Assembly (NCBI RefSeq): GCF_034372165.1 | Contig: NZ_CP139698.1 | Location: forward strand, 2,356,001 to 2,420,000 | Length of the DNA: 64,000 bases | Direction: 5' to 3' | From: Christiangramia sp. OXR-203 | GTDB taxonomy: Bacteria > Bacteroidota > Bacteroidia > Flavobacteriales > Flavobacteriaceae | Notes under the pieces: generated by a model | The model's database searches: none | What the model was told of the DNA's origin: nothing | Seen by the model: the letters and a program-made list of their open reading frames with translations, nothing else | Shown here: piece by piece, positions 9,360 through 18,154 of the stretch | Position numbering within the stretch: position 1 is the stretch's first letter | How the letters are laid out: every line of letters begins with the position of its first letter | Made by a program: the position numbers and the translations under genes

Positions 9360-9563
9360 AAAGTTCTTAAACCTATATCGTGGAAGTACCTGTCTCTAAG
9401 TTTCCTTGTGAGTTTTATGTTCTATACACCCAACTCAAATGCGCAACTCCCGGATATCGAGATCATGCATGAGCGCAGAGATGATAAATGCAACGAGTTT
9501 AATTACCGGAAGAATAAACCGGGCACTTACTATCTAAAGTTGGAGTTTCCATATTTTCTTTGA
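9360..9563 (+). pseudogene. Remnant of a secreted protein gene
   Basis: The 460-nt gap 9293-9752 holds an open stretch without a convincing start codon. It encodes a hydrophobic signal-like segment (SFLVSFMFY) followed by NAQLPDIEIMHERRDDKCNE and NKPGTYYLKLEF before a TGA at 9561. The phrasing looks like the N-terminus of a Bacteroidota secreted domain, but I cannot name the family with confidence. No long frame continues it, so it reads as a truncated remnant. A short peptide from the ATG at 9417 is possible but less likely. Nothing else is recognisable in the gap. Confidence 0.4.
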
Positions 9564-9752
9564 ACCCGCTTTCAAGCCAAGACATTAGTATATAAAGTTT
9601 ACATTTTTCTGAAAATTTAGCCTGGTTTATAATTGCTGCTATGGCTTCAATTTTCTTCGGAAGGAATCAATTCTTTATATTGAGATCAAATTTGATGTAG
9701 TATGATAGTTTTCTGAAACATTTTCCTATTTTCGTCGGAAGGTGAAGCCCCT

Positions 9753-10322
9753 ATGAATAAACAGAAATCAAGAGTAAAACAGGCCCGTATCTTAAGAATT
9801 TTCAGAAAGATCCATCGTACTATGGGCGCCTTTTTATTCGTTTTCTTTTTTATCGTATCCATCTCAGGAATCCTCTTGGGAGCCAAGAAAAATACTGGCA
9901 GCTTTATTCTTCCAGAAACCCAAAGCGGGCAAACTTCAAATTTTGAAGAATGGAAATCTATTGCTGTTCTCGAGCAAATTGCACAACAAACATTGAAGGA
10001 TTCAGTTTCATCTTTCTTATCCAGTGATATCGACAGGATGGATATTCGAAAGGAAAAAGGTATTGTAAAGTTCCTTTTCGAAAATCACATTCACGAGATA
10101 CAACTTGATGGAGCTACAGGTGAAGTGCTAAGTATTGGCCAGAGAAGATCAGATGTTATCGAGAATATACATGATGGATCCATTGTGGATGATTACCTGG
10201 GCACCGGTGGCTACTTTAATTTGATCTATTCTGTTAGTATGGGAATTGCATTACTAGTATTTACTATTACCGGGTTCTGGCTTTGGTATGGTCCCAAGAA
10301 ATTGCGTAAGACCGGCAGATGA
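9753..10322 (+). CDS. PepSY-associated transmembrane protein
   Basis: This 189-residue protein has the PepSY_TM layout: a conserved N-terminal amphipathic segment and helix (RIFRKIHRTMGAFLFVFFFIVSISG), a periplasmic PepSY-like region (about residues 60-150, with IHEIQLDGATGEVLS and DVIENIHDGS), and a C-terminal helix (LIYSVSMGIALLVFTITGFWLW). Such proteins sit in the inner membrane and are often linked to iron or redox functions. Its stop is one base from the stop of the converging GT2 gene. Confidence 0.8.
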   Translation: MNKQKSRVKQARILRIFRKIHRTMGAFLFVFFFIVSISGILLGAKKNTGSFILPETQSGQTSNFEEWKSIAVLEQIAQQTLKDSVSSFLSSDIDRMDIRKEKGIVKFLFENHIHEIQLDGATGEVLSIGQRRSDVIENIHDGSIVDDYLGTGGYFNLIYSVSMGIALLVFTITGFWLWYGPKKLRKTGR

Positions 10323-10323
10323 T

Positions 10324-11040
10324 CTATTTCAAATACTTCTCTCCTACTTCGTAATGTATATAGTTTCGCTTCATCCATAAATAACCAAAGCAATCTATCA
10401 AAGGTTTGATCAACCTGTTTCGCAGTCCAAATTTTGCGGTTCCGGCTACTCTTGGGTAATGGCGAATTGGGATCTGAATCACTTTACCTCCCTGTAGCAT
10501 GATCATTGCCGGTAGAAACCTGTGCAGTCCCTTAAAAAACGGAATGCGCTTAGCGTAGTCTGTATGCATGATCTTTAGGGGACAACCCGTATCATACATC
10601 CCATCATTCGTGAAAAAGTTCCTTACGTTATTGGCCACCGTTGAAGAAAGATTCTTTTTAAAAGAATCTTTACGCTGATTCCTGTAGCCATTTACTAATT
10701 GATAGCTATTGATTTCTTTAAGCAGAACTTCAAAATCTTCAGGATCTGTTTGCAGATCAGAATCTATATATCCGGTAAGACTGGTGTTTACGTGATCGAT
10801 CCCGGCCTTGATTGCCGCACTTAAACCAGCATTTTTCGTAAAAGATATGTAACTAAAATGTTCAGATCTTTCACAGATCTCCCTGACCATTTCCAAACTA
10901 TTATCTGTAGACCCATCATTTACCAGTAATATCTGAGTGGGAATACTGGAATTTTCTGCATACTCTCCAAGTTTCTGCTCAACGCGGAGCAGGTTCTCTT
11001 CTTCGTTAAATAAAGGAACTATAACAGTTAATTGATACAT
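10324..11040 (-). CDS. Glycosyltransferase family 2 (DPM1-like)
   Basis: This 238-residue GT-A enzyme starts with VIVPLFNEEENL and has the nucleotide-sugar motifs VNDGSTDNS and IDSDLQTDP (DxD-type). The arrangement resembles polyprenyl-phosphate sugar transferases such as dolichyl-phosphate mannose synthase. It lacks the C-terminal membrane helices of ArnC/GtrB types, so the acceptor is uncertain. It lies directly downstream of tRNA-Pro(GGG) in the same orientation, separated by the tRNA terminator. Confidence 0.8.
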   Translation of the reverse strand: MYQLTVIVPLFNEEENLLRVEQKLGEYAENSSIPTQILLVNDGSTDNSLEMVREICERSEHFSYISFTKNAGLSAAIKAGIDHVNTSLTGYIDSDLQTDPEDFEVLLKEINSYQLVNGYRNQRKDSFKKNLSSTVANNVRNFFTNDGMYDTGCPLKIMHTDYAKRIPFFKGLHRFLPAMIMLQGGKVIQIPIRHYPRVAGTAKFGLRNRLIKPLIDCFGYLWMKRNYIHYEVGEKYLK

Positions 11041-11134
11041 TCAGAAATATTAGTCAGATGATGTATAAAAATCTTAAACTGCCGCAAATATATAAATATT
11101 GCTCAATAGTAATTTCCACGTAATTCCGAAGCAT

Positions 11135-11162
11135 AAAAAACCGACAACAGAATTGTTGCCGG
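11135..11162 (-). terminator. Terminator of tRNA-Pro(GGG)
   Basis: On the minus strand a 9-bp stem (CCGGCAACA with TGTTGTCGG, one G-T pair) with a 4-nt loop is followed by six T residues, 10 nt after the tRNA 3' end. Confidence 0.85.
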
Positions 11163-11171
11163 TTCGTTTCG

Positions 11172-11245
11172 TCGAGATGACAGGATTTGAACCTGCGACC
11201 CCACGCCCCCCAGGCGTATACGCTACCAGACTGCGCCACATCTCG
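11172..11245 (-). tRNA. tRNA-Pro(GGG)
   Basis: The minus strand folds as a complete cloverleaf. The acceptor stem is CGAGATG with CATCTCG and an A discriminator base; C1-G72 is typical of proline tRNAs. The D arm contains CAGTCTGGTA, the anticodon loop is CTGGGGG (anticodon GGG), and the T loop is TTCAAAT. CCA is not encoded. A promoter-like TATTTTTG lies 10 nt upstream and a hairpin terminator follows. Confidence 0.95.
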
Positions 11246-11254
11246 ATTGCTTTG

Positions 11255-11285
11255 CAAAAATAAGCTGGTTTTATAGAGAATTCAA
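11255..11285 (-). promoter_or_regulatory. Bacteroidota-type promoter for tRNA-Pro(GGG)
   Basis: On the minus strand TATTTTTG (11255-11262) matches the TAnnTTTG -7 consensus. A TTG at 11283-11285 lies 20 nt further upstream, close to the usual 17-19 nt spacing for the -33 element. Confidence 0.65.
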
Positions 11286-11313
11286 AAAAAGTTTTAGGCA
11301 AATAACAGGTTAT

Positions 11314-12162
11314 TTAAAGGTCCATTTCTTCCATAAAAGTATCTGGGTGAGCTCCAGTCCGCGTATTATCTTCCAGATCATCGATCTTAGCAACCTCATC
11401 GTCTGTGAGTTCAAAGTCGAAGACATCGGCATTTTCCTGAATTCGTTGCTTATGTACACTCTTCGGAATAGTCGCAACCCCTTTTTGCAGATCCCAGCGA
11501 ATTACTATTTGTGCTTCAGACTTTCCATATTTTTCAGCAATAGTTCCAATAAGCTCGTTCTTTAATATTTCTCCTCGCATAAGTGGTGACCAGGCCTGAT
11601 ACTGGATCCTATTCTTCTTGCAGTAGTCAAGAATATCCTGCTGAATAAGTTTAGGATGAAATTCATTTTGCAAAACCATTGGCTGTACACCTCCGAGTTC
11701 TTTAATACTCTCCAGCTGATGGATCATGCAATTACAAACTCCTATAGCTTTAATTTTTCCTTCCTCGTAAAGCTCCTGCAAAACTTTCCAGGATTCCAGA
11801 TATTTACCAGGCTTTGGCCAGTGAATAAGGTAAAGATCCAGGTAATTCAGTTCCATTCTTTCCAAAGTCTCTTCAAAAGCTTTACGCGTGGTTTCAATTC
11901 CCTGGTCTTCTATCCACAGCTTAGACGTAATAAAGATCTCTTTTCTAGGAATACCGCTTTTTCTAATCGCTTCCCCTACTCCCTTTTCATTTCCGTAAAA
12001 AGTTGCGGTATCTATCAATCTGTAACCAGTTTCAAGAGCCGCTGCAATTGCATTATTTATCTCTTCTCCGTTATCGGCTTTATATACCCCAAGTCCTAAA
12101 CCCGGCATTTTATAACCGTTATGCAATTCTATTTTACTACTAATATTATCTAAGATCTTCAT
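11314..12162 (-). CDS. Aldo/keto reductase
   Basis: This 282-residue AKR has the catalytic tetrad in order: Asp in RLIDTATFYGNE, Tyr in the same segment, Lys in FITSKLW and His in LYLIHWPKPG. The C-terminal cofactor region (SPLMRGE, then IPKSVHKQRIQENADVFDFELTDDE) is typical of the 2,5-diketo-D-gluconate reductase group. It reduces carbonyl compounds with NADPH; the substrate is unknown. The ATG at 12162 is used because the TTG nine bases upstream adds only three residues. No operon partners are evident. Confidence 0.9.
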   Translation of the reverse strand: MKILDNISSKIELHNGYKMPGLGLGVYKADNGEEINNAIAAALETGYRLIDTATFYGNEKGVGEAIRKSGIPRKEIFITSKLWIEDQGIETTRKAFEETLERMELNYLDLYLIHWPKPGKYLESWKVLQELYEEGKIKAIGVCNCMIHQLESIKELGGVQPMVLQNEFHPKLIQQDILDYCKKNRIQYQAWSPLMRGEILKNELIGTIAEKYGKSEAQIVIRWDLQKGVATIPKSVHKQRIQENADVFDFELTDDEVAKIDDLEDNTRTGAHPDTFMEEMDL

Positions 12163-12205
12163 CTTTTTCAAGAAAGTTAAGAGTAAAAGAAGAACATCTG
12201 AGTCT

Positions 12206-13105
12206 CTAATTCGACTTTAAAAATTCTTTAACCTCTTTAAGATAAATTTCGGGTCTCTCAAGCCAACCATAATGTCCGCAGTCTTCCATTAAAATCAGTC
12301 TTGAATCTGGAAGAACACTATCTGCATAGATCGCAATATCCTTATGAACGATCTCATCTACTCCATTCAGGATTAAAACAGGTTTATTAAAATTTTTCAT
12401 CTCTTCGGAAACATCAAAATTAATAAGGTTCATATTCGCCCACACCTGAGAATTAATTGTACGGTTTGTAGTCATAAGCCTTTCTGCTACTTCTGAAGCT
12501 CTGGTGGAATCATTCAAATAAGCGCTTGCCATAAGTTTCGCCCGCTGGTAACGAGTCTCCCACAGCGTATCACCAAAACTTATTTTCATAACCAATTGAT
12601 TCAATTCATCTAACTGGGATCTGCTTAATCTATCACGAAGATCCGGGTAATCTCTCAATCTCAGATCCATGCCACCTGAGTGCGACTGTATCATCGCGCA
12701 TACTCTTTCAGGGTACTTCGCCGCATAGGCATATGCGAGCATTCCTCCAAAGGAATGACCAAGTACGATCCAGTTCTCATATCCCAGGTGTTTCCGTAAC
12801 ACTTCAATATCCTCCACCATAAAATCGATAGTATAGTCTTTATCCTTATTAGAAAGAATCTTAGACCCTCCAGTACCTCTCTGGTCGTAGATTATAGTTC
12901 GATTGTCTTCTGAAAGCAATTGAGCCAGTTCTCCAAAACCATCACTACTAATCCCAGGACCACCGTTTATGATGAGAACAGGATCTCCTACGCCAAAAGT
13001 ACTGTAGTGCAGTTTACCATCTTTATATTCGATTGTTTCTTCAGACTGAGCCTGAAAATTATGAGTGATAAGAAATAGAAAAGTTAGATGGAGAAGTAGT
13101 TTCAT
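12206..13105 (-). CDS. Secreted alpha/beta hydrolase (S33 aminopeptidase-like)
   Basis: With its start at the ATG at 13105 the protein is 299 residues and has a signal peptide (LLLHLTFLFLITHNFQAQ). The fold features are LIINGGPGISSDGF (HGGPG-like oxyanion region with Asn replacing His), the nucleophile elbow GHSFGG, an acidic residue in LNGVDEIVH, and the catalytic His in DCGHYGWLE. The HGGPG-type motif and DQRGTGGS favour the prolyl aminopeptidase branch of S33, but an esterase is possible. The TTG at 13171 would place 22 charged residues before the signal peptide, so I reject it. Confidence 0.8.
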   Translation of the reverse strand: MKLLLHLTFLFLITHNFQAQSEETIEYKDGKLHYSTFGVGDPVLIINGGPGISSDGFGELAQLLSEDNRTIIYDQRGTGGSKILSNKDKDYTIDFMVEDIEVLRKHLGYENWIVLGHSFGGMLAYAYAAKYPERVCAMIQSHSGGMDLRLRDYPDLRDRLSRSQLDELNQLVMKISFGDTLWETRYQRAKLMASAYLNDSTRASEVAERLMTTNRTINSQVWANMNLINFDVSEEMKNFNKPVLILNGVDEIVHKDIAIYADSVLPDSRLILMEDCGHYGWLERPEIYLKEVKEFLKSN

Positions 13106-13242
13106 AAGCCTGGTTTTGATTAAAAATACGTTTTTAATGCGCTTGTCTCCTTTAAAACGCAGCATGGACAATTTTAGTTCAGGTTTGCAGCAAATCGCCT
13201 AATATGCTTATCTTCACCCCGGTTTTGCCCAAATCAACCTCT

Positions 13243-14487
13243 ATGAATAGATCACTTTTACTCTGCCTGTTCTTCTTCGCTTTTGTTAAGTTGAACGCAC
13301 AGCAAATCACTGAAAAGAACACTGATAGTCTTTATTTCCAGGGACTCGAACTCTACCAAAATAAACAATATCAAGAGTCCTTACAATACACTAACCGGGG
13401 ATTACAACTTGCTTCAGAATATCATGATATCAGAATATTAAGAGTTCGGAATTTATGGGCACTAGATAGTATTGATAAGGCTACTACAGATCTTGAATTC
13501 CTAATGCAGAATGCCCAGGATTACCCGGGTGTTAGAGAACTCACCGTTCGCCATACCAAATTATTAAAGGATCCTGAAGAGGCTCTGGCTTACCTTGAAC
13601 AACTGGAAAAAACACAGAGTTTAAGTGCGAATATGCTTATTCTTAAATCTGAACTTTTACTTCAGAATAAGGATAAAAAAGCCTCCAGAGAGATCGCTTT
13701 AGACCTTTTCAATAATCGTGAACTGGATCAAAACAAGCGATATGTCCTTCAGAATATATTAAAGAGAACGATTAGGGATGAGATTGGGGTAAATTACCAG
13801 TACATCTATTTTAGCGATGAATATAATCGTGAGAACTGGCAAACCATTAGTCCGGAATTTCAGCATTATTTCAACAGCAGTGCAGTGATCGCCCGGGTCA
13901 ATTATACAGATCGTGGTTATGACCAAAGTACTTTATATGAGCTGGAATCTTACCCTGTTTTCAGCAATAAAGTTTATGCATTTTTAAACCTGGGAATTTC
14001 AGATGGAACTCTATTTCCAGACCTGAGAACCAGTGCCTCTCTATTTGTCAATATCTTCTCGATCTTTGAATTAGAAACCGGGGCGAGATTACTACATTTC
14101 TCAGATGAGGATTATTACTCCGGAATTCTGGGGCTTACTATGTACAAAGGTAAATTCTATATCAACTCAAGAGTTTTCCTTGGACCGGAGATAAATGATC
14201 AGTTAACCCAGAACTACCAGTTAAACGTACGTTACTATCTTAATAATGCAGATAATTTCTTCTTCTTAAGACTTGGTACGGGTATTTCGCCAGATGAAAC
14301 TACAATCTTTACGCAAGTTCAGGAAAATCCTTCTCTGGAAGCATATTATTCAAATCTCGGCTTGAATTTCACCATTGGACCTCATCATATTTTCCAGGTT
14401 GGTGGTGGTTACCTGTTCGAAGATATCACTTCAAACAGGCAAGGTGATCAATTTATTGGCAATGTTGGGTATCGCTATAGATTCTAG
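13243..14487 (+). CDS. TPR plus YaiO-type outer-membrane beta-barrel protein
   Basis: From the ATG at 13243 the protein has 414 residues with a signal peptide ending LNAQQ. Residues about 25-170 are TPR-like helices; the rest consists of alternating beta strands ending in an aromatic C-terminal residue (VGYRYRF), as expected for an outer-membrane barrel. This matches the YaiO family. In E. coli yaiO neighbours the GT2 gene yaiP; here the gene converges on a processive GT2, overlapping it by four bases, which supports a polysaccharide secretion role. That role is inference from context. Confidence 0.8.
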   Translation: MNRSLLLCLFFFAFVKLNAQQITEKNTDSLYFQGLELYQNKQYQESLQYTNRGLQLASEYHDIRILRVRNLWALDSIDKATTDLEFLMQNAQDYPGVRELTVRHTKLLKDPEEALAYLEQLEKTQSLSANMLILKSELLLQNKDKKASREIALDLFNNRELDQNKRYVLQNILKRTIRDEIGVNYQYIYFSDEYNRENWQTISPEFQHYFNSSAVIARVNYTDRGYDQSTLYELESYPVFSNKVYAFLNLGISDGTLFPDLRTSASLFVNIFSIFELETGARLLHFSDEDYYSGILGLTMYKGKFYINSRVFLGPEINDQLTQNYQLNVRYYLNNADNFFFLRLGTGISPDETTIFTQVQENPSLEAYYSNLGLNFTIGPHHIFQVGGGYLFEDITSNRQGDQFIGNVGYRYRF

Positions 14488-15935
14488 GTGTCTGAAACCT
14501 TAAATCCTTTTCTGGTCATGGTACCCCAGCCAGATTTAATACGGAAGATCTTCTTATAATAACCCTTCATTTGGCCATATACCAGTATTGGATGATACAG
14601 GAAAGGTTCGAGATATGCAGCAAGAAGAAGTTCTACAACCTGCTTTGGTTTGTTATAATGATTAAAGTTCTTGACATACATAAAAATGGCTGCCGTGGAA
14701 AAGATACATCCTACAATGTAAGCTGCTGTAAATAATAACACTGCCATTGTCCAGTTAATCATTCCGAAGAAAGCAAAAGCGATGATACAAATGATTCCCA
14801 GAAATTCAATAATAGGCGCTCCAAACTCGAAAAACAACCAGTAAGGATAATAGAGAATTCCCATGTAGCGATACTTAGGATTGAAGAATAATTTCCTATG
14901 GATCTTCAAAGTTTCCCAAAGTCCCCGCGCCCAGCGATCACGCTGCTTAATTAAAATATCATAATCTGGCGGCCCTTCTGTCCAGCATAAGGTTTCCGGT
15001 AAATAAACCACTTTATAAGGTAATTCCTTTTCTTCCATCAAACGTCTTAAGCGAATACATAGCTCAAGATCTTCTCCAACTGTTTTTGCATCAAATCCAC
15101 TTACCTCGATCACCCTCTTCCTAGGATACATACCAAAAGCTCCAGATACGAGCATGAGTCCGTTTATTTCGCTCCAGGCCATTCGACCTAACAGAAATGC
15201 CCGAATATATTCCACGACCTGCACCATAGGCACCAAGTTGTTAGGCAAACGCAGTTCTTTCATCACCCCGTTCTTTACGACCGAATCATTTGCAATTCCA
15301 ATACCACCGCCACAGGCGATAATTTCGCTGTTATATTCTTCTAGGTAAGGTCGTACCATTTTTAGTAGGGCATCCTGCTCGATGATACAATCCGCATCTG
15401 TACAAACTACCAGTTCTGATGTTGCAAAATTGATCCCGGCATTCAGGGCATCTGCACGGCCACCGTTGTTTTTATCCAGAACAGTAAGATGGGTATATTT
15501 TGAAAGTGTACTTTTATAAACATATTTTACGGTCGCCGTAGGAATAGGCTGTGTGATAAAGGTCGCATCCCTTCTCTCCAGTTTGAATTCCTTGATGAGC
15601 TTTTCCAGTGAATCATCTTTACTTCCATCATTTACCAGGATTAGTTCATAATATGGATATTGTATGGATAATAAGCTTTTTACGTTCTCAATAATGGTAA
15701 GACCTTCATTATAAGCAGGAGCAATAAGCGAAACCGAAGGAATATCTGTAGCACTAACAATATCATTTACCTGCAGGAATCGCGATTTCTTCTTATTTCG
15801 GCGTATGGCACGGCTGGCCAGGATCACACCTGCGAAATACATGCTCATCAGGGCGATCCCGTACGCAAAGAAAAAATAGTTTGCAGCAAGAAATACATAT
15901 TCCCCGCTAAAAAACCTTTCTATATCATTCAACAT
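14484..15935 (-). CDS. Processive membrane glycosyltransferase family 2
   Basis: This 483-residue protein has an N-terminal helix (about 15-38), a GT-A catalytic domain and three to four C-terminal helices. It carries the motifs of processive synthases such as PgaC and cellulose synthase: VNDGSKDDS, CTDADC, GEDLELCIRLRR and QRDRWARG (the QxxRW motif). It probably polymerises a sugar at the inner membrane while extruding it. It is the last gene of a three-gene operon with a HEAT protein (11-nt overlap) and a degenerate receiver, and faces the YaiO-like barrel. Confidence 0.88.
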   Translation of the reverse strand: MLNDIERFFSGEYVFLAANYFFFAYGIALMSMYFAGVILASRAIRRNKKKSRFLQVNDIVSATDIPSVSLIAPAYNEGLTIIENVKSLLSIQYPYYELILVNDGSKDDSLEKLIKEFKLERRDATFITQPIPTATVKYVYKSTLSKYTHLTVLDKNNGGRADALNAGINFATSELVVCTDADCIIEQDALLKMVRPYLEEYNSEIIACGGGIGIANDSVVKNGVMKELRLPNNLVPMVQVVEYIRAFLLGRMAWSEINGLMLVSGAFGMYPRKRVIEVSGFDAKTVGEDLELCIRLRRLMEEKELPYKVVYLPETLCWTEGPPDYDILIKQRDRWARGLWETLKIHRKLFFNPKYRYMGILYYPYWLFFEFGAPIIEFLGIICIIAFAFFGMINWTMAVLLFTAAYIVGCIFSTAAIFMYVKNFNHYNKPKQVVELLLAAYLEPFLYHPILVYGQMKGYYKKIFRIKSGWGTMTRKGFKVSDT

Positions 15936-16977
15936 TTAAATTTGAATTTTCAGGGTATTGCTGGTAATAGAATTCCTGGACCTTTTCTTTGTATCCATTG
16001 TTCCATAGAATTTCAGCAACATTCAGTTTTAGTTCTTCATTATTTCCATGAAGCTGTCTTAGGTAGAAGTCCACGTCAATATCAGAATTATCATAAATAT
16101 AATTTAATAGTTGCGCCTGCTGGACTGGGTTTGCTACTCTTTCGTAGACATCCTTGATATAATCCATTCTTTCCGTAGACAATGCAAAGGTTTGAATACA
16201 GTAAATAGCAGTTTCACGTACCTCATAATCCGGATGCTCTAGATGCTCCATGATAAAAGGAATTTCAGTATGCAATTCAAATTTTCTAATAATTCTCATG
16301 ACCAGTTTCTTACCAAAAAGCTTATCGGTCTTATAGGCCCTTTTTAACCATTTCATTTCTGGTTTTGGATACAGATCATAGAGCTTTTCAACGATCTTAA
16401 TTTGTTGCCACAAGGTGATATTTCGTTTAAGGTATGGAAGAAACCTGAGTGATTCCCATCCCATAAAAACAACCATTGCGATCTGTGCTTCTCTTCGCAC
16501 GAATACGTTCTTATGATTCTGAAACTTAAAGACCTCATTCATATGCTGAGACTGATTCATCTCATAAATTTCCCTAATTCCACGAGCTTTGGAATACCAC
16601 CCCCACTTGGAGATTTTGGTGAATGAAGCATTGTACGGCGGGATCTGCCCATATAGCTTCTTAAGCTTGAAGTAATTCTCCCCAAGAATAGTTCGCTGAG
16701 TACGTATCATCAATCGAATAAGATACTGCACGTTATTTCTGTTTCCTTTACGGATACCAACGGCTTTTAAGCGATCATTGATCTCACTAATGAGCAAGGG
16801 ATCATCTTCGTTATTATAGAGATAACGGCTTACAATATCAGCGAAAGTATATTCAATACGCTCCAGGGCACGCATACGATTCTTTCTATAGATCATGGTG
16901 ACCGCTATGGAAATCCAGTAAATAAACAGGATCGCCAGCACGCATTTAATAAAAAGTAATACTCCCGCTTCGGTCAT
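15925..16977 (-). CDS. Membrane-anchored HEAT-repeat protein
   Basis: This 350-residue protein has one N-terminal transmembrane helix (about residues 6-27) followed by an all-helical cytoplasmic region. That region includes HEAT-like repeats near residues 155-345 (FVRREAQIAMV, DYEVRETAIYCI, LKLNVAEILWNNG). It probably acts as a scaffold. It overlaps the receiver gene through an ATGA junction and the GT2 gene by 11 nt, so the three are translationally coupled and likely work together. No catalytic motif is seen. Confidence 0.75.
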   Translation of the reverse strand: MTEAGVLLFIKCVLAILFIYWISIAVTMIYRKNRMRALERIEYTFADIVSRYLYNNEDDPLLISEINDRLKAVGIRKGNRNNVQYLIRLMIRTQRTILGENYFKLKKLYGQIPPYNASFTKISKWGWYSKARGIREIYEMNQSQHMNEVFKFQNHKNVFVRREAQIAMVVFMGWESLRFLPYLKRNITLWQQIKIVEKLYDLYPKPEMKWLKRAYKTDKLFGKKLVMRIIRKFELHTEIPFIMEHLEHPDYEVRETAIYCIQTFALSTERMDYIKDVYERVANPVQQAQLLNYIYDNSDIDVDFYLRQLHGNNEELKLNVAEILWNNGYKEKVQEFYYQQYPENSNLNVE

Positions 16978-17330
16978 GAATATGCCTGAATTGTTGATTC
17001 GATTTCGTCCAGATCTATGGGCACTGCGTAAAAGCCAGTAATATCTTTCAATGCGAAGATCTCCTTCTTTATTTTATCCTGTCCCATGTTCGTAACCACC
17101 AATAAATTCTTATGCGGAATAATTTCCTGCACCTGGGCCACAAATTCCAGTGGTGCAATTCCTTCAAAAAGAATGTCTGTGATAATAAATTCAAAATCAC
17201 TTTGTTGATCCTCTATCGTAAGCGCATCCAGCGATCTTATGGCTTTACAATCAAAATGGTTTATGGTTACAAGCCTTTCCAGAATCTTTAAAATAATTAT
17301 ATCTTCCTGAATGACCAGAACTTTTCGCAT
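16974..17330 (-). CDS. Degenerate response-regulator receiver protein
   Basis: This 118-residue single-domain receiver keeps a phosphoacceptor-like Asp at residue 52 (IITDILFEG) and a Thr at 80 (VVTNMG). The acidic pair is QED rather than DD. The conserved Lys of the KP motif is replaced (YAVPIDL, Val103). Phosphorylation switching is therefore doubtful, and it may act as a constitutive binding module. The ATG at 17330 is preferred to a TTG six bases upstream. It is first in the operon with the HEAT and GT2 genes. Confidence 0.75.
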   Translation of the reverse strand: MRKVLVIQEDIIILKILERLVTINHFDCKAIRSLDALTIEDQQSDFEFIITDILFEGIAPLEFVAQVQEIIPHKNLLVVTNMGQDKIKKEIFALKDITGFYAVPIDLDEIESTIQAYS

Positions 17331-17739
17331 GCTCAAGATTTAGGTGGAAATATACGTAATAGGTCGTTAAACAGTAAAAAATAATACATTTCGGTTGATA
17401 TAATATACAATTTTGAAAAATGAGTAAGAAACATCTTTCGATATTATGCTCGTTTTAACTAAGTACGCAAGAATCCTAAAACTGAAAACGTATATTTCAA
17501 ATTTAGAATCTGTTACTTTCTAGAAGGTTGATCATTATAGAATAGATTATTAAAATAAGCTTGGGTACGGTCAACCAATTAAAAAATTTAGAAATGTAAG
17601 CTTATAAACCAACCTACTTTTGTCCTAAGTCTATTTATCTACACTAAGTTGTAACTGACCGAATGTAATGCTTGCTTAATCGAATTAATAGCTTTAAAAT
17701 CGATTGTTATAGCATCTTTGATTGACTAATCCTATTCCT
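17331..17739 (+). other. Divergent intergenic region
   Basis: These 409 nt separate the exopolysaccharide-like operon (minus) from the H-NOX operon (plus) and should hold both promoters. On the minus strand TATATTTC near 17350 differs from TAnnTTTG at one base. On the plus strand TAGCTTTA near 17690 is a similarly weak match. I see no gene, repeat or convincing operator. Confidence 0.4.
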
Positions 17740-18153
17740 ATGAAACGTAAGTTAAATATCCTTTTTATCGAAGATGATGAAATTGAGGTAATGAAACTAA
17801 ATCGTACGCTAAATTCAGTAGAATTAAAGCATATGGTTCAGAATGCAAGAGATGGTGAAGAGGCATTAGAATTTTTGCAACATAAGGATCGTTTACCAGA
17901 AATAATATTATTGGATTTAAATATGCCTAAAATGAATGGTATCGAATTTCTTAGTATTTTAAAACAGGATGAAACGCTAAAGTATATTCCTACTATTATC
18001 CTTACAACATCAAGTAATCGGAAAGATTTATTAGATTGTTTTAATATTGGTATCGCTGGTTATATCATAAAACCTCTCAAATATGATGATTATGTCTATA
18101 AACTAAAAAGTGTACTGGATTACTGGAGCATTAACGAACTGATTAAAGTATAA
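17740..18153 (+). CDS. CheY-like response regulator (H-NOX operon)
   Basis: This 137-residue receiver of the Rcp1/CheY type has the acidic pair EDD near the N-terminus, phosphoacceptor Asp59 in ILLDLNMP, Thr in ILTTSSN, and Lys in YIIKPL. There is no output domain. It sits one base upstream of the H-NOX gene and in the same operon as the PAS kinase at 18696, its likely phosphodonor. The ATG at 17740 is chosen over a TTG six codons upstream. Confidence 0.9.
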   Translation: MKRKLNILFIEDDEIEVMKLNRTLNSVELKHMVQNARDGEEALEFLQHKDRLPEIILLDLNMPKMNGIEFLSILKQDETLKYIPTIILTTSSNRKDLLDCFNIGIAGYIIKPLKYDDYVYKLKSVLDYWSINELIKV

Positions 18154-18154
18154 T

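Noticed and set aside
11054-11301. Two overlapping minus-strand open frames of 67-75 codons
   Set aside because: They run through tRNA-Pro(GGG) and its terminator; their protein sequence is translated tRNA.
12163-12171. TTG start for the aldo/keto reductase, and similar upstream TTG starts for nudK, both receivers, the S33-like hydrolase and the LytTR regulator
   Set aside because: Each has an in-frame ATG a little downstream that fits the family N-terminus or signal peptide better.
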